Shown here piece after piece: positions 30,659-36,851 of a DNA stretch of 36,851 nucleotides (its first letter is position 1; every line of letters begins with the position of its first letter). Below the pieces are notes generated by a model. That model had not been told where the DNA came from, searched no databases, and was given only the letters and a program-made list of their open reading frames with translations. The translations under genes were made by a program, and so were the position numbers. The DNA comes from a virus, in IMG/VR virus record IMGVR_UViG_3300049423_000005, positions 1 to 36,851 of that record. One strand, given 5' to 3'.

Positions 30659-30706
30659 GTGAGGTGCCTCCTTGTTGAAATGGCACCTCAAATTTTGTTC
30701 ACGGAT

Positions 30707-31696
30707 TTACGGGGTGCTTACGGTCGGACTTACGCTTAAATCTACGGATTGCAGGTGGCGGCGCACTTGGTAGTAGCCCCCGGCGCGCACCAGCTGGAGG
30801 TACTGCTCGCGCTGGGCTTTGCCGCCAAACGCCTCGTCAAACGAGCGGTAGCCGCAGTCAATGCGGGCGTTGACCTCGGCCCACTTCAGGACCGGGGGCG
30901 TCTTTTGATCACCGCCCCACATGAATTTGAGGATCGAGGCACACCGGGCGCTGACCAGTTGGGAGTGCTGGAAATGCGCCAGCTTGACCCGGCGCCCCTG
31001 CAGGAACTGGGCTGGCTCGCGCTGCTCTAAGCGCGAGACGTAGCCGCGCAGCACCCGGTCCAGGGCGCCGGCATCAAAGGCGTCTACCCCGTCGGCGACA
31101 CTGACCAGCTCGCCCAGGCTGCGCACCGCATGGTCGCGGGCGAGCACCTCACCACTGGGGGCATGGCACAACAGCACCCCCTCGCGCGCCCAAATCGCGT
31201 CCCCCAGCACCCGCTGCATCTGGGCCAGCGGTGCCCGGCGCCAACGCCGTCCGACAAACACCGGGGCAAAGTCATGGGTGCCGGCAATACGCACCTCGCC
31301 CAGATGCCACAAATGATCGGCCACCCGCAGGCGCTGGTTGGAGCTGTGGCGCGGCTCCAAGGCCATCAACTGGCCCAAGTCATCGAGCCATTGCATGACA
31401 TTAAAACGGTACAGCGTGATGTCTTGCAGCGAGCGGGTCAGCACTTGGCGCCGGCGCTGCGGGTTGCGGTAGCGGTAGACACCGGCGAGCTCGTCGATCT
31501 CCAGGCAGACCTCCTCCATCGAATCGAGAAACGGCACCATGTCATGGCTTAAAAAGCCATCTGCCACCACCCAACGCCGGCGAATAAAGGTCTCGCGCTG
31601 GTGCCCCAGGCTGTGGTGGCGCACGCGCACAGCCAGACTGTGCTGGCGCTCCATCAAACTCAAATACGCACAATAGGACGGCTCATCAGGCGTCAC
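30707..31696 (-). CDS. Unknown protein, second gene of a two-gene early operon
   Basis: A 329-residue Arg- and Leu-rich protein that I do not recognise. It contains HQRETFIRRRWVVADGFLSHDMVPFLDSMEEVCLEIDE, TRSLQDITLYRFNVMQWLDDLGQL and RCASILKFMWGGDQKTPPVLKWAEVNARIDCGYRSFDEAFGG. No signal peptide, membrane helix or nucleotide-binding loop is visible. The start appears to be GTG 31696, with AGGGG upstream, overlapping the 469-residue gene by 11 bases. The tight overlap suggests that the two proteins work together. Confidence 0.75.
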   Translation of the reverse strand: MTPDEPSYCAYLSLMERQHSLAVRVRHHSLGHQRETFIRRRWVVADGFLSHDMVPFLDSMEEVCLEIDELAGVYRYRNPQRRRQVLTRSLQDITLYRFNVMQWLDDLGQLMALEPRHSSNQRLRVADHLWHLGEVRIAGTHDFAPVFVGRRWRRAPLAQMQRVLGDAIWAREGVLLCHAPSGEVLARDHAVRSLGELVSVADGVDAFDAGALDRVLRGYVSRLEQREPAQFLQGRRVKLAHFQHSQLVSARCASILKFMWGGDQKTPPVLKWAEVNARIDCGYRSFDEAFGGKAQREQYLQLVRAGGYYQVRRHLQSVDLSVSPTVSTP

Positions 31697-33095
31697 ATAG
31701 CACCCCTAAGCGGCCCAGCTGCGCGAGCACGCAGCGCCGGTCGTCCTCGGTCTTGCTGGTGTCGTTGAGGCCATTGGGCCAGGTGATCTGCACCGCCACA
31801 CTGTGCGCCCGGCGGTGCGTCTGGGCCGCCAAGTGCAGCACCAGCTTCACCTGGGACAAGGTAAAGCCGCTCAGGTCGTCAAGCCCGTAGTCATGCTGGG
31901 CCACTTGGTAAATATGGCGTTGGTCGCGCCGGTCACAACTCATCAACAAGGAGCTGGTGAGTTGCTGCGCCATGACGCGGGCGTTGGCCTCGTCGGTGGC
32001 GCGGGCCTCCAAGGGGTGGGCGATGCGCACTTGCAAAATCGAGATCGCCTGTACCCCCTCAATGCGCGCGTCTTGCAAGCGCGCCAGTATGTCTTGCGTG
32101 GAGAAGCCGACTAAGTTGAATTCACGCAGCGCCATGCTGTGCAAAGGCCCCGCGCAGGCCAGCACCAGCTCGCCAAACAAGGTGGCCAAGTCCTGGCGCA
32201 GCCCCTTGTCTTCGCAGTACACCCCCAATGCCCCGGTGCGGGCCTCCCAGGAGAAGTGGATCGCCACGGCTGCCGGCTCCTCCACGTCGTGCACCTCGCC
32301 TCCACTCAAACGCTTGAAGTGCACCACCGAGCCGTTAAAGGTCGCCGTCACCGTGTGCAACTGCACCAAGGCGTGTGCCGGGGTGAGGCCGCTCGGATCA
32401 GGCGCAGCCCCCGTTAAGGCCGGGGCCGCCCGGGTGAAGCTCTCAATCAGGATCTGCTCGGCATCGACCAGTGCGTAAAGCTGGGCAATGCGCTGGCGCA
32501 ACAAGGCCTTGACCTCGGCACTGAGCGTGGGTACCACCCCTTTGGGGCCAAGGTAGTGGCTGGTGAAACACTCCGAGCGCCACTGCCGGTGCAAGGCCTG
32601 CTGGCGCTCGGCCTGATCAAAGCGCTGCTCCTGGGGCGCCCCCCTCAAGGGGAAGTCTTGCAGCAGCAGCAAATGCAAGGCACGGCTGTAGCGGTCCAGG
32701 GGCGCTTGCAAGACCTCAGCGTCCAAGCCCGACTGCGCATCGAGCAAGGCCGAGGTGGCCTGCGCACCGTAATCATCATCGAGCAACACCACCCGTTCGG
32801 CGGCATTTTGCAAGCGCTGTTGTTGGGCGGCAGGCCAACGCGCCACCTCCTCAAACCACACCGTGCGGTCCGCGCTGGGCAACACCCCAAAGGCGCCTTG
32901 GGCCAGCACGGCCAGGCGGCTCAGACCTTGCCCGCTGATGCGTGCCAACAGCACCAGCACCAAGTTGGGTTGCTTGACTTTGCGCAGCAGGCTCACAAAG
33001 TGCTCCATGCCGGGCAGCAGCTCTGGGCCGCCGTCGCAGGCGTGGGCCTGTGGCGTGGGCGACTGGGTCGGTGGCGTGGTCGGTTCAAGTGTCAT
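31686..33095 (-). CDS. Unknown protein, first gene of a two-gene early operon
   Basis: A 469-residue protein, soluble and mostly helical by eye, with no motif I can name. Segments include PGMEHFVSLLRKVKQPNLVLVLLARISGQGLSRLAVLAQ, HFKRLSGGEVHDVEEPAAVAIHFSWEARTGALGVYCEDKGL and LVGFSTQDILARLQDARIEGVQAISILQVRIAHPL. The first gene after the repressor terminator, with GGGAG before ATG 33095. The location, between repressor and replication genes, is where phages often carry immunity, exclusion or host-takeover functions, but it could also be a core gene of this phage group. Confidence 0.78.
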   Translation of the reverse strand: MTLEPTTPPTQSPTPQAHACDGGPELLPGMEHFVSLLRKVKQPNLVLVLLARISGQGLSRLAVLAQGAFGVLPSADRTVWFEEVARWPAAQQQRLQNAAERVVLLDDDYGAQATSALLDAQSGLDAEVLQAPLDRYSRALHLLLLQDFPLRGAPQEQRFDQAERQQALHRQWRSECFTSHYLGPKGVVPTLSAEVKALLRQRIAQLYALVDAEQILIESFTRAAPALTGAAPDPSGLTPAHALVQLHTVTATFNGSVVHFKRLSGGEVHDVEEPAAVAIHFSWEARTGALGVYCEDKGLRQDLATLFGELVLACAGPLHSMALREFNLVGFSTQDILARLQDARIEGVQAISILQVRIAHPLEARATDEANARVMAQQLTSSLLMSCDRRDQRHIYQVAQHDYGLDDLSGFTLSQVKLVLHLAAQTHRRAHSVAVQITWPNGLNDTSKTEDDRRCVLAQLGRLGVLCDA

Positions 33096-33154
33096 CAGCG
33101 GGCTCCCTTGGGTGATAAAAATTGTGTGATTGCGTAAATAACTAAGCGTGAAAG

Positions 33155-33182
33155 AGAAAAAAATGCCGACACAAAGTCGGCA
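33155..33182 (-). terminator. Intrinsic terminator of the repressor gene
   Basis: On the minus strand TGCCGAC-TTTGT-GTCGGCA forms a perfect 7-bp stem followed by seven T. It lies between the XRE gene and the 469-residue gene and isolates the repressor transcript from the early operon. Confidence 0.88.
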
Positions 33183-33266
33183 GCCGCAGGGGCGAAGTGG
33201 GGAAACTGGAAACGGGTTAACTAAGCGAGCCCACCACAGGGCCCACCGTGCGCAGAGTGCCTCAAT

Positions 33267-33539
33267 CTAAGTGTGCAGACGCTCTCGGTGCTGGTGCACG
33301 ATCTGACCCAGATGGGCACGCAGGTCGGGCGGCAGGCGACCGGCGGCGACAAAGGCTTGGTCCGGGCTTATCTGCAAGATGCAGGCGGCCAGCGCGATCA
33401 GCTCGTCCTTGGGTGGGTTTTCTAATGCGCGCTCAATGCGTGACCAGTAAGGGGCCGACAAATGAAGCTGGCCGGCCAGGTCTTTCAAGGTCATGCCCTG
33501 GGCTTCGCGTCGCTGTCGAATAAAGCTGCCAAATCCCAT
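33267..33539 (-). CDS. XRE-family helix-turn-helix repressor
   Basis: A 90-residue protein: GSFIRQRREAQGMTLKDLAGQLHLSAPYWSRIERALENPPKDELIALAACILQISPDQAF, a canonical XRE/Cro-like domain with an extra C-terminal helix (VAAGRLPPDLRAHLGQIV). A short repressor of this type, next to the recombinase and facing away from it, is a likely lysogeny or operon regulator. It is monocistronic between a palindromic promoter and a terminator. It lacks the peptidase domain of CI-type repressors, so induction would need another route. Confidence 0.88.
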   Translation of the reverse strand: MGFGSFIRQRREAQGMTLKDLAGQLHLSAPYWSRIERALENPPKDELIALAACILQISPDQAFVAAGRLPPDLRAHLGQIVHQHRERLHT

Positions 33540-33574
33540 GTCGTGACCCTGTTGTGTGATGGCTTAAGGGGTTC

Positions 33575-33603
33575 ATCGTATTTTTTTATTGACCCAGGTC
33601 AAT
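33575..33603 (-). promoter_or_regulatory. XRE gene promoter with palindromic operator
   Basis: A perfect inverted repeat ATTGACC-CA-GGTCAAT (33588-33603) contains a -35-like TTGACC on each strand. On the minus strand TTGACC (33602-33597), a 16-base spacer and TACGAT (33580-33575) form a good promoter, about 36 bases before the start codon. On the plus strand no good -10 follows. The palindrome is a strong autorepression site candidate. Confidence 0.72.
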
Positions 33604-33749
33604 TGAGAATTCGCAACTTACAGCCAATTCAAGTCACTTCAGTCCACCGCGCAGACGCACCGCAAGTGCCCGGCCTTACCCGCCATGGCTCATGTGCTGT
33701 GGCAAATCCGGCGACCATAAAGGACGCTTTACTCATCCTGACTTGTGCC

Positions 33750-34004
33750 ATGAACACCTATGAACTGATCTCTGCCCACGCCCTGTCTCCCCGCTCGCGG
33801 GCCTTGGCCATTACCCACGTGCTGGCCACGGCACTTGCGCGCACCTCTGGGGTAGATGCATCCCCGCTGCGCACCAGCAAGCCGGCCTTAAAAGGGGCCA
33901 CCAAACCGGCAGCACCGATAAGCGCAAGAGCGCCTGCAATAAAACTTGCCTTTGTGCCCAGGCAGAGCGTTCATACCAACCCGTCTTCACTGGAGTCATT
34001 TTGA
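33750..34004 (+). CDS. Small protein of unknown function before DUF2924
   Basis: An 84-residue protein: MNTYELISAHALSPRSRALAITHVLATALARTSG, then a Lys/Ala/Pro-rich C-terminus. It has no recognised domain and no clear ribosome-binding site. Its stop overlaps the DUF2924 start (TGATG), which supports it as the first gene of the recombinase operon. The 210 bases upstream contain the shared regulatory region of the divergent repressor. Confidence 0.5.
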   Translation: MNTYELISAHALSPRSRALAITHVLATALARTSGVDASPLRTSKPALKGATKPAAPISARAPAIKLAFVPRQSVHTNPSSLESF

Positions 34005-34459
34005 TGAATCACACCCCAAGCACCTTAGCCGCACAAGTGGCCGCCCTGCCCACCCTGCCGATGCACGAGTTATGGCCATTGTGGGACCGCTTCTTTAAGC
34101 GCCGCCCCGACAACCCCAACCGCGCTTACCTGGAGTCCCGCCTGGCCTACAAGTTGCAAGAGGCCGTCTTGGGTGGATTGGCACCCCAGACCCAGCGCCG
34201 ACTGGCCAACATCGGTCAGCAGTATTCCAAAATCAAAGCACGGCGCAGCACGCGCACCGTCGAGTTGGCGCCAGGCACCCAACTGATCCGGCAATGGGGC
34301 GAACGTGAGCACCAGGTGACGGTCAATGCCGACGGGCACTTTGACTACGAGGGCCACAGTTTCAAAAGCTTGTCAGCCGTCGCGCGCCACATCTCGGGCA
34401 CACCTTGGTCGGGCCCCTTGTTTTTTGGTCTGAACCAAGACCGGGGAGAGGCCACATGA
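34004..34459 (+). CDS. DUF2924 protein
   Basis: A 151-residue protein: VAALPTLPMHELWPLWDRFFKRRPDNPNRAYLESRLAYKLQEAVLGG, LIRQWGEREHQVTVNADGHFDYEGHSFKSLSAVARHISGTPWSGPLFFGL. This is the DUF2924 signature (R-W-G-xxxxV-V, Y-G-xx-SLSxxAxxIxGTxWxGPxFFGL). Members are nearly always encoded just before a serine recombinase, as here, with an ATGA overlap. A DNA-binding or recombination accessory role is suspected from context. Confidence 0.9.
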   Translation: MNHTPSTLAAQVAALPTLPMHELWPLWDRFFKRRPDNPNRAYLESRLAYKLQEAVLGGLAPQTQRRLANIGQQYSKIKARRSTRTVELAPGTQLIRQWGEREHQVTVNADGHFDYEGHSFKSLSAVARHISGTPWSGPLFFGLNQDRGEAT

Positions 34460-35901
34460 CAAGAGCCCAACAGCAGCCCCCATTGGCCCGTGCCCGCGCT
34501 TCGGGTACGACTGCGGGTACCACCACGGCACCCCCGGCCCTGCGCCGCTGCGCCGTGTACTGCCGGGTCTCCTCGGATGAGCGTTTGGCGCAGGACTTCA
34601 ACTCGATTGACGCCCAGCGCGAGTCTGGCCAAGCCTACGTGACCAGCCAACGCGCTGAAGGTTGGCGCGCGGTGGCCGATGACTACGATGACCCGGGGTT
34701 TTCTGGTGGCAATACCGAGCGCCCAGGCTTGAAACGCTTGTTGGCCGACATTGAGCGTGGGCTGCTGGACATTGTGGTGGTCTACAAGATTGACCGGCTC
34801 ACCCGCAGTCTGGCGGATTTCTCCAAGATGGTGGAAGTGTTTGAACGCCAGGGGGTGTCATTTGTATCTGTCACCCAGCAGTTCAATACCACCACCAGCA
34901 TGGGGCGCTTGATGCTCAATGTGTTGTTGTCGTTTGCCCAGTTCGAGCGCGAGGTCACCGGTGAGCGCATCCGCGACAAGATTGCGGCCAGTAAACGCAA
35001 GGGGATGTGGATGGGCGGGGTGCCGCCGCTGGGTTATGACGTCGTGAACCGCTTGCTGGTGGTCAACGAGGGCGAGGCGGCAGTGGTGCGGCGTATTTTT
35101 ACGGACATGCTGAGCGTGGGCTCACCAACGCTGATTGGGCGTGCCTTAAATACCGAAGGCATCACGACCAAAACCTGGACCACCCAAAGCGCTCACGTGC
35201 GGGTGGGCAAGCCCATCGACCGCAAGTACCTGTACGCCTTGCTGCGCAACCGGATGTACCTCGGCGAGGTGTCGCACAAAGGCAGCTGGTTTGCTGGCGC
35301 ACAGGACGCCATCATTGACCATGGCCTGTGGAGCCAGGTGCATGCGGTGCTTAAAAGGGATCCGCATGAGCGCTCGCGTGCCACTCAGTCCCTTGCCACC
35401 CAGGCCAGACCGGGGCATGCAGCCTTGCTGCGTGGTTTGTTGTTCACCCCTGCAGGGGATCCGATGTACGCCACCTACACACGCAAAAAGGGGCGCATCT
35501 ACGGCTACTACGTGTGCAAAGCGGAACTGCGCTTTGGCGCGGCCGATAAAACCCATGCCCGCATCCCCGCCGGTGAGGTCGAAGGGGCGGTGGTGGCGCA
35601 AATCAAATCCGTGCTTAGCAGCCCAGAGGCCATCGCCGGCGTGTGCCGCTTGGTGGCGCACCACGGCGTGCGTCTTGACGAGCCCGGGGTGGTGCTGGCG
35701 CTGCACCGCACCTGCAGCATCTGGGAGCAGCTGTTTGCGCCTGAGCAGCACCGTCTGGTGAAGTTGATGATCGAGCGGGTCGATCTGGTGAGTACGGGCT
35801 TGAAGATCAAATGGCATGCCTTGGGTTGGAAAGCTTTGCTGGAGGAATTTGCGCCCGAGAGTATTGGCGCGGAACTGCTGGCGCTGGAGGACGTGGCATG
35901 A
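34456..35901 (+). CDS. Large serine recombinase (probable prophage integrase)
   Basis: A 481-residue protein. The resolvase catalytic domain runs from about residue 30: AVYCRVSSDERLAQDFNSIDAQ (nucleophile S39), VVYKIDRLTRSLADF and NVLLSFAQFEREVTGERIRDK. A recombinase domain follows (GGVPPLGYDVVNRLLVVNEGEAAVVRRIF, KYLYALLRNRMYLGEVSHKG) and then a C-terminal DNA-binding region. The zinc-ribbon cysteines usual in this region are partly missing: YVCKAEL keeps one. GGGGAGAG precedes ATG 34456. As the only integrase-like gene in the window it is the likely integrase; attachment sites were not identified. Confidence 0.92.
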   Translation: MTRAQQQPPLARARASGTTAGTTTAPPALRRCAVYCRVSSDERLAQDFNSIDAQRESGQAYVTSQRAEGWRAVADDYDDPGFSGGNTERPGLKRLLADIERGLLDIVVVYKIDRLTRSLADFSKMVEVFERQGVSFVSVTQQFNTTTSMGRLMLNVLLSFAQFEREVTGERIRDKIAASKRKGMWMGGVPPLGYDVVNRLLVVNEGEAAVVRRIFTDMLSVGSPTLIGRALNTEGITTKTWTTQSAHVRVGKPIDRKYLYALLRNRMYLGEVSHKGSWFAGAQDAIIDHGLWSQVHAVLKRDPHERSRATQSLATQARPGHAALLRGLLFTPAGDPMYATYTRKKGRIYGYYVCKAELRFGAADKTHARIPAGEVEGAVVAQIKSVLSSPEAIAGVCRLVAHHGVRLDEPGVVLALHRTCSIWEQLFAPEQHRLVKLMIERVDLVSTGLKIKWHALGWKALLEEFAPESIGAELLALEDVA

Positions 35902-36287
35902 GCAACGAACGAGAAACCCTGGTGACGCTGCGTTTTAAGACCAAGGGAGCTTCGCAACCAGCGCCAAGCCCAGCGGCCCATCACACCACCCCGCGCGGGC
36001 ATGACCAGGTGTTCATCGTCGGATTGGCGCGGGCCTTTTACTGGCAGCACCTGCTCGATAGCGGCGCCATGCCCAGCGGCTCAGCCATCGCCCGCAGCGA
36101 GGGCTTGCACCCCTCCACGGTCAACGAGTTGCTGCGCCTGACCCTGCTGGCCCCGGACTTAATTGAGCAATGGATGCGTGGGGCCCAGCCCGCTGGCTTG
36201 AACTTGATGTGGTTTCAACGCCATCCATTGCCCGTCGATTGGTCAGCTCAGCGTGAGGTGCTGGCCCGTCTGACTGAAGTTCACTGA
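35898..36287 (+). CDS. ParB/KorB-like helix-turn-helix protein, first copy
   Basis: A 129-residue protein: VFIVGLARAFYWQHLLDSGAMPSGSAIARSEGLHPSTVNELLRLTLLAPDLIEQWMRG, a helix-turn-helix protein of the kind encoded after DUF2924-linked recombinases. The ATG at 35898 overlaps the recombinase stop (ATGA). The next gene is a related second copy. It may help the recombinase find its site or regulate it; that is inferred from linkage. Confidence 0.78.
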   Translation: MSNERETLVTLRFKTKGASQPAPSPAAHHTTPRGHDQVFIVGLARAFYWQHLLDSGAMPSGSAIARSEGLHPSTVNELLRLTLLAPDLIEQWMRGAQPAGLNLMWFQRHPLPVDWSAQREVLARLTEVH

Positions 36288-36316
36288 AACCACCGAAGTT
36301 TTACCGAAGCGAATCT

Positions 36317-36805
36317 ATGCCCAAAAAAGACACCGGTGTGCTGACTGGCACGCCCAGCACCTACGCCCTGCCCTGCCCCGCCGGCGGGGTGCAGATGGAG
36401 ACCTTTGTGCCTTGGAAGTTGGTCAAACGCGGCGTCAAGCGGCGCATTGTCACACCGTCAGGGTCGTCTGGCGCCTTACGGCTCAAAGTTCAGCCAGCGC
36501 ACCAAGCGCGCTCCCTGGAGCAGATCAGCCCGTTGCTGCGCTCGCTGGGTTTGGCGCACTACTGGCAAAGCTTGCTGGAAGACGGCACGTTCAGCTCAGT
36601 GACACAGATCGCCCTCGCGGAAGGCCTCGACTTGGCACAGGCGAGCCGGATTTGGCAATTGACGCGCCTGGCCCCCGATCTGGTTGATTTATGCCTGGGG
36701 AGTAGCCGCAGCGAACACACGCTGGCGCAGATAACACGGGCTTGTCTTGCCAGCACATGGGCGAAACAAGTCCGCCTTGTTAAGCGTGAGAGCAAGACTG
36801 GGTAG
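36317..36805 (+). CDS. ParB/KorB-like helix-turn-helix protein, second copy
   Basis: A 162-residue protein. Its N-terminal half (TYALPCPAGGVQMETFVPWKLVKRGVKRRIVTP) is basic; the C-terminal half (LLRSLGLAHYWQSLLEDGTFSSVTQIALAEGLDLAQASRIWQLTRLAPDLVD) shares the YWQ-LL-G, A-EGL and RLTLLAPDL pattern of the preceding gene. The two are probably diverged duplicates. It starts 29 bases after the previous stop. Its message may end at the inverted repeat at the window edge. Confidence 0.75.
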   Translation: MPKKDTGVLTGTPSTYALPCPAGGVQMETFVPWKLVKRGVKRRIVTPSGSSGALRLKVQPAHQARSLEQISPLLRSLGLAHYWQSLLEDGTFSSVTQIALAEGLDLAQASRIWQLTRLAPDLVDLCLGSSRSEHTLAQITRACLASTWAKQVRLVKRESKTG

Positions 36806-36828
36806 CAGGAAATTTGGAAGGTGCTGGC

Positions 36829-36849
36829 AGGGGTCGGCTTGAGACCCCT
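36829..36849 (+). other. Inverted repeat at window end, possible terminator
   Basis: AGGGGTC-GGCTTGAG-style loop-GACCCCT forms a 7-bp stem 24 bases after the last plus-strand stop. A T run, if present, would lie beyond the window, so the terminator call is unfinished. Confidence 0.45.
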
Positions 36850-36851
36850 AG

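Overview
The window is most of an integrated tailed-phage genome (HK97-type siphovirus architecture) in a high-GC bacterium. Gene content and codon style suggest a betaproteobacterium of the order Burkholderiales, perhaps Comamonadaceae; this is an inference from protein resemblance only. Nearly everything is on the minus strand, so the phage reads from right to left. No tRNA, rRNA, CRISPR array or IS element was seen. Lysis and tail-tip genes are absent and should lie to the left of base 1.

Right end (33.2-36.8 kb): an integration and lysogeny region. On the plus strand a coupled operon carries a small unknown gene, a DUF2924 protein, a large serine recombinase and two related helix-turn-helix proteins. 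Opposite it lies a monocistronic XRE repressor with a palindromic operator over its promoter and its own terminator.

Early region (19.9-33.1 kb, minus): first an unrecognised pair of large proteins (469 and 329 aa) behind the repressor. A replication and recombination operon follows: AlpA-like HTH, unknown, Sak4-like ATPase, possible ssDNA-binding partner, DUF6511, Cas4/AddB-like nuclease, HTH, Toprim-SF3 primase-helicase, then a nested repeat region that could be an origin, a RuvC-like resolvase and DUF6362. After that come a winged-helix MNT/HEPN toxin-antitoxin pair with twin operators, an HNH nuclease, DUF6900 and DUF3489.

Junction (18.8-19.9 kb): two antitoxins without intact partners, prlF (with what looks like a decayed yhaV toxin) and brnA on the opposite strand.

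Late region (18.8-0 kb, minus): P27-type small terminase, ParB-DNA methyltransferase fusion, small unknown, large terminase, portal with a 25-residue repeat tail, then a cassette of five or six exposed-looking structural proteins (one built of about twenty 20-residue repeats), ClpP-type protease and capsid. An AbiE cassette with its own probable promoter and terminator follows, whose toxin gene is cut by an in-frame TGA. Then come connector and head-closure genes, tail tube, a lambda G/GT-style programmed frameshift pair, and the start of the tape measure protein. Several strong intrinsic terminators sit inside the late operon, directly before or after highly expressed structural genes.

The recurring theme is four toxin-antitoxin loci in one prophage: one looks intact, one has a broken toxin, and two retain only the antitoxin.
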